DNA from: an uncultured Paraprevotella sp.
GTDB lineage: Bacteria > Bacteroidota > Bacteroidia > Bacteroidales > Bacteroidaceae
Length of the DNA stretch: 64,000 nt
Direction of reading: 5' to 3'
Assembly: GCA_944320775.1 (NCBI GenBank)
Contig: CALUIV010000003.1
Coordinates: 82,962 to 146,961 of the forward strand
Shown: in pieces, positions 56,967 to 64,000 of the stretch
Layout of the letters: each line of letters opens with the position of its first letter
Position numbering within the stretch: the first letter of the stretch is position 1
Translations under genes and position numbers: made by a program
Notes under the pieces: generated by a model
The model's database searches: none
Told to the model about the DNA's origin: nothing
Seen by the model: the letters and a program-made list of their open reading frames with translations, nothing else

Positions 56967-58253
56967 TTAGAATTGGAATAAAGCGGTCAGTACAAGCCGG
57001 TGATTATCCACAGAATGTGTATCGGTTACTTTTCCACGTATATCATTTGTCCCATACCAGGCTGTGCAATATGAATACTCCAAACCAAATTTCCAATTTG
57101 GCAGATTATAAGTCAATTCTGCCGTTGCCGTAGCCAACTGGTCAAGATTTGTCCCGGTTCCAAGCAACAGCGATTTCCCATTTTCCTGCATAAGTTCTTC
57201 CGTTGCCCAGAGATTCTTCAGATAACCGGCAAAAATACCACCCCGCCAACGTTTGCCATACATCACGTTCACCCAGGTATGCGACACACGCAACGGCGCA
57301 TATTCCTGTGCTCCGGTACGTTCGTCAATCGATGTAATGCCATATCCTCCTACGGTACTGGTCTGAGTCAGATTGGAACCCAACACCGACTTGGCCGCAA
57401 ACAGCCAGTCACGATGCGTATATTTCACATGTGCCTCGTAAGACAACGATGTGATGCGTTCGTCTACCCGATAGACATTCTGTCTTCCGGTCGTGGCGTC
57501 TGTCTGCAATGATTCCGTGCGGGGAACCATCGAGAATAATTCCACTCCGACTCCGGCCAGCAAACCGGAACGTTTATAGTCCAATCCGGCATAAAATTCC
57601 GGAACAACTCCATTTTTCAGATATTCATGACTTTTTGCAGTCGTTGTCACACCTGCAACATCAGAAGACGGACCTACTGCCGTATACTGCGACTGCCACA
57701 AAGCGGCAGCCGTCAAACGGAATTTCTGCTTGTCCAGACGATAACGCAATTGCGGTGCCCGACTAAACGGCTGATACGGTGCACCCATATTCAGATTTAG
57801 GATATCAGGAGCCACATCACCATAAAGCGGATGCCAAGTCTGTCCGACAAGTAAAGAAGAACCTCGCTGGAAATCCAGATTAAAATAAGCATGACGGATA
57901 CGAATCATGGAATAGGTTGTACCCGACCCGCGGAAATCCACTTCCAGCTTGGCCGATGGTTTGATATGCCGTCCGATTTCAGGACCAGCTACATCCAATC
58001 CGACCCGGGAATAGAGCATATGGAAATTACCCAAACCACGATCATTTAAATCTTTTCCATCGGCATCCGGCCGTTCATCAAGCGGATACATATAAAACAA
58101 CCCGTCGACCGTTTCCGAACTCGTACGACTGTTGTAAAACACATCAGCACGTACCTGACCATAAAATTTATAATCGAATCCTTTTTTCTGTGCCAACAAT
58201 CCACAAGGCAAAGCCATGGCAGCAGCCAGCACCAACAACTTTCTTTTTTTCAT
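56967..58253 (-). CDS. Outer-membrane porin-like protein
   Basis: 428 aa with a signal peptide (MKKRKLLVLAAAMALPCGLLA). The rest alternates polar and hydrophobic residues with many aromatic ones and ends 'VLTALFQF', the pattern of a beta barrel. 'YKFYGQVRADVFYNSRTS' is a porin-like first strand. No specific substrate motif. The start is at 58253; a longer frame (58343) precedes the -7 element at 58290-58297. Confidence 0.75.
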   Translation of the reverse strand: MKKRKLLVLAAAMALPCGLLAQKKGFDYKFYGQVRADVFYNSRTSSETVDGLFYMYPLDERPDADGKDLNDRGLGNFHMLYSRVGLDVAGPEIGRHIKPSAKLEVDFRGSGTTYSMIRIRHAYFNLDFQRGSSLLVGQTWHPLYGDVAPDILNLNMGAPYQPFSRAPQLRYRLDKQKFRLTAAALWQSQYTAVGPSSDVAGVTTTAKSHEYLKNGVVPEFYAGLDYKRSGLLAGVGVELFSMVPRTESLQTDATTGRQNVYRVDERITSLSYEAHVKYTHRDWLFAAKSVLGSNLTQTSTVGGYGITSIDERTGAQEYAPLRVSHTWVNVMYGKRWRGGIFAGYLKNLWATEELMQENGKSLLLGTGTNLDQLATATAELTYNLPNWKFGLEYSYCTAWYGTNDIRGKVTDTHSVDNHRLVLTALFQF

Positions 58254-58289
58254 TTTATTCTGTTTTGATTTTCTATTTATTAATGAATG

Positions 58290-58297
58290 CAAAAATA
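58290..58297 (-). promoter_or_regulatory. Promoter -7 element of the porin gene
   Basis: The complement reads TATTTTTG, 37 bp before the ATG. Confidence 0.45.
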
Positions 58298-58504
58298 CAA
58301 ATAAAAAGTGATAAACAGAAAAATGCAGTAAAGGATTCTTCACAAATTAAAATTGAATCAAAAAACTTTAAAACAAAAGTATGTTTCCAAAAATTCTATC
58401 TGAAAAGACAGACAGTAAGGAAAGACGATACAGTACCTGTTATGGAATGTATCACTGTGGACGGAACGCAAACGTAATTCATCAGTAAACTTTCGAGTTT
58501 TCTT

Positions 58505-61315
58505 TTATTTTTTTCTTGGATTCTTATTAAAATGATAAACGATATGCGCCATGAAATAATGCGGAAGAGAGCGATACCATGTTTCGATACGTCCCTGAGC
58601 ATTTACCTGATATTGTGTAGACGAAAGTTGATGCAGGATGTCAAATGCTTCAATGCGGGCTATCAGCTTCCCTTTCAGGAAAGGCTGGGAGATGGAAGCA
58701 TTCAGCACAAAGTCATCCGTATTCAGTTCCGCACTGCCATAGCCACGGCGGGAATACATGTTTCCATCGGCAAAAATTGTCGTTTTCAATTTCGGAATTG
58801 TGTAACGGGCAGACAACCCATATTTGAAGTCCGTGACATTCAAGGTTTCAAAATCGCGCATCTTCCCCTCGCTATGCCGCCATGTTATGTCCCCTGTAGC
58901 TCGGATATTCAGTGCTCCTTTATTATATTGTATATATACGCCATCATGCAAAGTCAGGGTGTTGACTGCATTCAGCTGACTTTCGGTCTCGCCTGAGAGC
59001 ATGACATGGTCAAGCCAATGAGTGAAATGGCCATCGGACTTGTTTTCCATAGTCCAGTGTCTGTCAGCATCAAGAGTATAGAAGATACTTGCGTCTACAT
59101 TGATATCGTATGTTCCATGTATATTTTCCGGACGATAGGTATAGACGCCGGTAAGCGGATTGAAGCTGACGGATTGTGAGACGTTGTTATGAACATAATT
59201 ATATCTTGCAGACAAGGTGTAATTATGTCTGGGAGCGCGGAGGTCTTTGTATGTCGCAGATATAGAGCTCTGAGCAAACCAAGGCTTCAGGTTAGGATTT
59301 CCAAGACGGACTACCAAAGGAGTGGCATCGTCACGGAAATTAATCTGATTTATCAGTGCTGAATTGGATTCGTAATAGCTTATTCTGATAGTGACTGGAC
59401 GAAAATAATTTTTCTTCACATACAAATCAATATCAAGCCACGGATTGAAACGTAAGGCTTTGCGTGTGGCTAATGTATCAAGTAGTCCGCGCTGATAGTA
59501 CAACCTTTCATACGTTGGTTTCAGTTCCAGATAAAAATCCAAGAAATTCACATCCGCTTTGGGCATCCTGTTCGTAGCCGGAAGAGTCTGAATGCGGGAA
59601 TAATGCAACCTGATATAACCGCCGAGGCTTTGCAGTTCGCTGTCGTATGAGTTTACACGGTCGGTAACGGCCTGAAACATGTCTATTTGTGAAGGAAGCA
59701 TGAGCGTGTCCGGATGATACAACCAGTCATGTTTTTTTTCCCGGTTATATGACGGAGCGACTTCAATGTCCATAAAGTCCATACCTCTGGGGAGTGCATA
59801 CCAGATGGGAGTCTGTACTGCTATTTTGCGCATGGAATAGTCATTGGAATTATAAGAATCAACAGATGACTGATTTACAAAATCCTTAACATGAAAATGT
59901 TGGGCATGCTGGTTCTCGTCAGAAGTATAGTCCAAATGGGTGGTAAAACGGAAATACTGGTCCCAATTTCCTCTTTTTTTCAAAGTTGGGGCAATCCGTG
60001 CATATACTTTGGCCGCCCACGTCTTTCCATCATTGAAACCGCTGTTGCGCTGACGAGTGATCAGAGTATCTACATATTGTTCTGTGAGCATCGAAGAATT
60101 TCCGCTGTACGATTTATAGTTCAGGGCTACTTCGCTCTCAAACAGGAAGCTTTTGGGTTTGATATATTTGAAGCGGTTTCCTATTTTCAGCAGGTTTTCC
60201 TTTGTCAATGAGTTTTGATGTATTGTCTGCAGCGGATTTTCCGGCAGGAATAGTTCACTATGCTTCATCATCTCGCCCTTATTACGTGTGGAAGTGAAGT
60301 CTACGCGCAGGTTTTCTTGCACATTTTTGTCTGTCGTCTGATAGTCTATTTCTGAAGCCACGCTGTGTGTAGTCAGTAACGACTTGGGTACAGCATCGGG
60401 TATCCAATGATCCGAACTGCCTATGTGACGGCTTTCATTCACGTTATTTGAGTTTGCCGATAACGTGTAACGGGTATTTTTAGTAAAACTGAGCAGGAAT
60501 GCACGACCCAGCCAGCGTTCTTCGGTGCCTCCGGCAGCCTCCACATTGGCTATATATCCCCTTTGGTACTCAGGTTTCAGATTCACGTCCATGACAAACT
60601 TTTTCTTTTCAAGCTGTGTATTGGCAGCACGATTGAGGTCGGTTTCCTGTTCATAGACCTTTACGTCCTTCACTGTGTAGTAAGGCAGATTTTCCAGCAT
60701 AACTTTTGAGTTCCCGCGCATGAACGAGCGCGAACCGAGTTGCAACTCATCAATCTTGCGGCCGTTTACGAATATCTCTCCGTTGTCGTTCATGGTTACA
60801 CCAGGCATCTGGCGTATGAGATCATCCAGCATCGAACCGTCGGGCAGTTTGAATGCTGTGGCATCATATACGAGAGTATCACCCTTGTAGTACATTTTCA
60901 CTTTAGTTGCCATCACTGTTACCTCATTCAAATTTACTTGCCATACCCTATGCAATTCAAGCGGATCATCCATCATCCAAAATCCCTCTTCGTTTCCGTC
61001 AATCGAAAGAGGGAGATATCCGTCTTCATAGCCGACCAGCCGTGCTCGAATCAAATAGTTACAGGTTTTTCTTTCCACTTTTATTGAAAACTCAGCTTTT
61101 TTTATTGTTCCGTCCTCATTGTATTTTTTCCTGATGGGGATAGAGTCGATAACCACTGTACTATCGGTAGCCAAAAGCAATGATACTTTGGCTTCCGGTA
61201 ACGGGTATTTCAGGAAGGCGTCCTGTACACAGCCTAAAATGAAGCTTTGTGAGAACGCATTCAAAGCGAAAACAAGTGTCAAAAGTGAAGTGATTATCCT
61301 CTTAAGTTTTTTCAT
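58505..61315 (-). CDS. TonB-dependent-receptor-like outer membrane protein (no SusD)
   Basis: 936 aa with a signal peptide (about 1-24, ALNAFSQ). Residues about 25-110 resemble a carboxypeptidase-regulatory-like domain, then a plug with 'LDDLIRQMPGVTMNDNGEIF' and 'VNGRKIDELQL', then a large beta barrel ending 'HYFMAHIVYHFNKNPRKK'. This is the SusC/RagA-related receptor layout, but no SusD partner is next to it, so the ligand is not told. The start is the ATG at 61315; a longer frame to 61342 is less likely. The paralogous-type gene lies 40 bp upstream, so the two are probably one operon. Confidence 0.82.
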   Translation of the reverse strand: MKKLKRIITSLLTLVFALNAFSQSFILGCVQDAFLKYPLPEAKVSLLLATDSTVVIDSIPIRKKYNEDGTIKKAEFSIKVERKTCNYLIRARLVGYEDGYLPLSIDGNEEGFWMMDDPLELHRVWQVNLNEVTVMATKVKMYYKGDTLVYDATAFKLPDGSMLDDLIRQMPGVTMNDNGEIFVNGRKIDELQLGSRSFMRGNSKVMLENLPYYTVKDVKVYEQETDLNRAANTQLEKKKFVMDVNLKPEYQRGYIANVEAAGGTEERWLGRAFLLSFTKNTRYTLSANSNNVNESRHIGSSDHWIPDAVPKSLLTTHSVASEIDYQTTDKNVQENLRVDFTSTRNKGEMMKHSELFLPENPLQTIHQNSLTKENLLKIGNRFKYIKPKSFLFESEVALNYKSYSGNSSMLTEQYVDTLITRQRNSGFNDGKTWAAKVYARIAPTLKKRGNWDQYFRFTTHLDYTSDENQHAQHFHVKDFVNQSSVDSYNSNDYSMRKIAVQTPIWYALPRGMDFMDIEVAPSYNREKKHDWLYHPDTLMLPSQIDMFQAVTDRVNSYDSELQSLGGYIRLHYSRIQTLPATNRMPKADVNFLDFYLELKPTYERLYYQRGLLDTLATRKALRFNPWLDIDLYVKKNYFRPVTIRISYYESNSALINQINFRDDATPLVVRLGNPNLKPWFAQSSISATYKDLRAPRHNYTLSARYNYVHNNVSQSVSFNPLTGVYTYRPENIHGTYDINVDASIFYTLDADRHWTMENKSDGHFTHWLDHVMLSGETESQLNAVNTLTLHDGVYIQYNKGALNIRATGDITWRHSEGKMRDFETLNVTDFKYGLSARYTIPKLKTTIFADGNMYSRRGYGSAELNTDDFVLNASISQPFLKGKLIARIEAFDILHQLSSTQYQVNAQGRIETWYRSLPHYFMAHIVYHFNKNPRKK

Positions 61316-61355
61316 GATGTAATGATGATTTTTTAAGTACAAAAACGTATGGACA

Positions 61356-63923
61356 TTATATATAGATATTTATTTTCAAGGTTACTGATAACGGACGTAG
61401 GTGATACTCTTCGTAATGTTCTTCCAAATCACCAATATTTCGGATGATGAAAGTTCGTATGTTTGTAAGATTATCACCATCGAGATTTAATTCCAACTTT
61501 TTAGATGCTTTCCATTGTAATCCTGTCCCCAAAAAGATAAAGTTTTTGCGCGAGGATAATAGGCTGGAATTGTACGAATGACTTGCATTCACGTTGAAAA
61601 AGAGACGAGAAGGCACGAGGCGCATTGTGAGACGACCGCTCTGCGAAAAATCGCTGAACGTTGTAGCGTAGCCTGTCGAAGCGGAGTGGCTTCGCTGCCA
61701 TCTGGCAGAGTAGTCGATGCGATATCCCGTAACGATATCAAAGGCCAATGTACCGCTGAGCATATAGCCTTTCCGTTTGTAGTCCATAAGTACCGATTGG
61801 CGCAATATTTGGCTCCGGCCAGTCGTGGCGGAAGCAGTGAGTTCAAGTTGCATCGTATGCCAGTCGATGTCCTTCCGTCCATAGAGCGTAAAACGATAGC
61901 CCGTATCGTGGTTGGGTACGGAGATTGCCTCAAGAATGGTATGAGCCTGTTCATCAAGGGTTGTGCCATAGGTGATGTCGCTCCACGAACGATGCCAGCC
62001 GCCTTCGGCATAGGCGAAGAGACCGTTAAAGATATCCTTAAATGAAATCTTAAGACGGGCTGAAGCAGAGTAACTGTCTGAAAGCAAAGCGCGATAACGC
62101 GAAAGGCTGCGATAGTTCTGCATGAGATGGGTCGTATAGAGCTGCGACCAGGGTGTTTCGAATGACGAGTAATCAACATTACCGTTGAAAGTGAAATTGT
62201 CGGACGCCTTCCAAAGCAACGAGAATGAAGGTTGGAAACGCAAATGGGAACGTTTGGCATCGGTAATCTCGCCAGGTATGTCCGTGTTGTCAAGATGTGT
62301 GTAGGTCAACGTCAAGGGGAATCGCAGCGTAGTGCGAAACGAACCTTTGACATAACGGAGCAAGGGACCGACACCAAAGCAACCATTGAGATAGGAAAGA
62401 CGACCGTCAGCCAGCATATTGGGCTGGGAAAGTTCCGTAGCAAGCGAGGTATAGCTGGCGTTTGCCTGTGCTGAAAGAGACAAAGTCCAAGAGTGGGCAC
62501 GAAGATCACGGAGCGTCTCAAAGTCATTGATCGTAGAGATGGTGGTAATGCCGATATCCTGCCGGGCTGTCATGTCACCATCGATGACAAGTGACTGCGG
62601 CGAAGAGGTTACACTATTGTTCGATGTCCACTCAAAACCGCCACGCCGTGCAGTGCGATGCACCCAACGCGTACGATTATTCAGGGCAAGTGATTTGCAA
62701 TGCAAGGTTTGCGTTATGGCACTGACATTCCCCTGTCCCTCATTCCATTTCCCGGATAGAGAAAAAGTGTTGTTCAGAAATTGCTGACTGGTATTTTTCT
62801 CGTATATGAGTTTCAAGTCGGCAGCATTGGTGTGGATGCGGTCGGAAATGTCTTCCCTGAGCAGAATGTCAGTGCCGTCGGGCAGGATGTAGGTGGTACG
62901 GGCATACGATGAACCACGCGACAGATTATGGCTGTAGTTGAGATTATAGTTAAGGGTGACATCCTCCGACAACTTTCTCAGATTGTTGAGGTTTACGCCG
63001 TGACGGAAGCCAAACAAACTGTTGCCTACGGGTGATGAACCGTGACTCACAATGCCCACCATGTTCGGGACATCTTCTGTATCCATGCAGTAATGCGCCA
63101 TTGCCGCATCGTTGCTACGGCCCATATTGTCGCCACTGTACCTTAGCTGGTGCTGTTCGCCACTACCGAAGTACATGGTCTGCAGCGTAGCATCCCACAG
63201 CGGACCATCGGCATAGCCTCCTGCGCCTAATTCCATGTTCGTTGTCCAAACGCCTTTTGCCTTATTCTTGAGTTTCAGGTTGATTGCAGCATTTTCCGGT
63301 GGCACCTGGTCTTGAAGTGCCTTGACGTGTTCGTGGTTCTCCATCACCTGAACTGTAGCCACATCTTCAGCCTTGATGCCCTCTGTGGCGAGATTGTAAC
63401 GTCCCTGCAGCATGTCGAGGTTCTCAATGTAGAAACGGTTGATAGGCGTGCCCTGATAATTGATCGTACCATCATCCGTGATCGTGATGCCCGGTAACTG
63501 GCGCAACACGTCAGCGATGGTACGGTCGTGCTCGCGCGTGTAAGCAGACACAAGATAGTTCAACGTGTCTCGGCTCCCCCACAGTTTCTGTGCCTTTACC
63601 ACGACTTCGCGCAATTTCATGTTTTCCTCTTCCACCGTAATGGCGCACGTCTGCGAACAGCTTTTTATGCGCACCACTTTGGACTTTATATTAAATCCGG
63701 TTACTTTTATCAGCATTTCATCAGACGCAACTGTGGCATTCAGCGAATAGCGTCCCTGCTCGTCAGTTACAGAATAAGCGACAATGCTGGAGTCGGAAGG
63801 CTGAACCATAGTGACGATAACTTCTTTTGCTGGTTCTGTGCCACAACGCACCTGCCCGCTCACGTTTATTGTGTCGGTTTGGGCGCAGGAGGCAATATAA
63901 CCCCACGTCAAACAAACTATCAT
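61356..63923 (-). CDS. Second TonB-dependent-receptor-like outer membrane protein
   Basis: 855 aa with a short signal peptide (MIVCLTWGYIASCAQ). It shares the layout of the next gene: regulatory-like domain ('SGQVRCGTEPAKEVIVTMVQ'), 'LREVVVKAQ' before the plug, plug 'IADVLRQLPGITITDDGTIN', then barrel. The TonB-box region is not obvious. Base composition looks richer in G+C than most of the window (about half by eye, against near 42%), a possible sign of transfer. It is the first gene of the pair; any promoter lies in the last 77 bp or outside the window. Confidence 0.8.
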   Translation of the reverse strand: MIVCLTWGYIASCAQTDTINVSGQVRCGTEPAKEVIVTMVQPSDSSIVAYSVTDEQGRYSLNATVASDEMLIKVTGFNIKSKVVRIKSCSQTCAITVEEENMKLREVVVKAQKLWGSRDTLNYLVSAYTREHDRTIADVLRQLPGITITDDGTINYQGTPINRFYIENLDMLQGRYNLATEGIKAEDVATVQVMENHEHVKALQDQVPPENAAINLKLKNKAKGVWTTNMELGAGGYADGPLWDATLQTMYFGSGEQHQLRYSGDNMGRSNDAAMAHYCMDTEDVPNMVGIVSHGSSPVGNSLFGFRHGVNLNNLRKLSEDVTLNYNLNYSHNLSRGSSYARTTYILPDGTDILLREDISDRIHTNAADLKLIYEKNTSQQFLNNTFSLSGKWNEGQGNVSAITQTLHCKSLALNNRTRWVHRTARRGGFEWTSNNSVTSSPQSLVIDGDMTARQDIGITTISTINDFETLRDLRAHSWTLSLSAQANASYTSLATELSQPNMLADGRLSYLNGCFGVGPLLRYVKGSFRTTLRFPLTLTYTHLDNTDIPGEITDAKRSHLRFQPSFSLLWKASDNFTFNGNVDYSSFETPWSQLYTTHLMQNYRSLSRYRALLSDSYSASARLKISFKDIFNGLFAYAEGGWHRSWSDITYGTTLDEQAHTILEAISVPNHDTGYRFTLYGRKDIDWHTMQLELTASATTGRSQILRQSVLMDYKRKGYMLSGTLAFDIVTGYRIDYSARWQRSHSASTGYATTFSDFSQSGRLTMRLVPSRLFFNVNASHSYNSSLLSSRKNFIFLGTGLQWKASKKLELNLDGDNLTNIRTFIIRNIGDLEEHYEEYHLRPLSVTLKINIYI

Positions 63924-64000
63924 TAACTCAAGTTTCGCAAGTACTCAAATAATGTAATAAAAAAAGGCTAAAGAGTTTGATAATTCAATGATTATCACTA

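Noticed and set aside
57003-57011. TTATCCACA, a perfect DnaA-box sequence
   Set aside because: Single copy inside the porin coding sequence with no neighbouring boxes; a chance match rather than an origin.

Overview
The window reads as a chromosomal segment of a member of the order Bacteroidales. Promoters are of the TTTG / TAnnTTTG type, Shine-Dalgarno sites are largely missing, and surface lipoproteins and TonB-receptor-like barrels are common. The marker set fits too: Na+-translocating NADH:quinone reductase (NQR), LL-diaminopimelate aminotransferase, a PPi-dependent phosphofructokinase and a TamB-like protein. Genus cannot be fixed from the sequence alone; a Parabacteroides- or Bacteroides-like organism is plausible.

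Layout. 1-617 is the 5' part of a leftward gene for a coiled-coil surface lipoprotein. 618-1150 holds the most striking element: a near-perfect 23-bp inverted repeat (722-744 / 941-963) enclosing 196 bp with a consensus promoter that points away from the lipoprotein gene. This is the layout of an invertible, phase-variable promoter captured in the OFF orientation; two tandem terminators separate it from the neighbouring operon. 1152-7184 is the complete leftward nqrABCDEF operon, whose NqrC carries an N-terminal rubredoxin-like domain. 7301-17645 holds tamB, a pyridoxamine kinase, a GYF_2-CD225 / DUF2752 pair, dapL, and a BACON-like lipoprotein followed by a serine-type sulfatase. 17764-24683 holds an OMPP1/FadL barrel with a secreted low-complexity partner, prmA, a membrane-anchored GH25 lysozyme and pfp. 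24879-40173 is a rightward run: a small conserved protein, an acyltransferase, a large exported amidase-like protein, a YgiQ radical-SAM protein, an amino-acid:Na+ symporter, menA, ettA, a SUI1 protein, a serine peptidase, a fasciclin lipoprotein and an exported thiol peroxidase.

40281-47073 carries a ricin-like/GH2 beta-galactosidase behind a polysaccharide flippase, with a divergent glycosyltransferase. 47224-47610 is a Ser-Glu-Glu-Ser tRNA cluster. 47852-52723 encodes a very large protein joining an exonuclease-like domain, a RecQ helicase and a UvrD/Rep-type helicase; decayed coding sequence lies just upstream. dnaA (53435-54844) follows, with an inverted repeat inside its promoter. pabB and a pabC-like gene overlap at 55359-56931. 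The window ends with a porin-like protein and two SusD-less TonB-receptor-like barrels.

Together the genes cover respiration and Na+ energetics (NQR, Na+ symporter, menaquinone synthesis through MenA), envelope building (TamB, lysozyme, flippase, acyltransferase), glycan use (sulfatase, GH2) and core information functions (DnaA, PrmA, EttA, tRNAs). The main candidates for new biology are the promoter switch and the exonuclease-RecQ-UvrD fusion.
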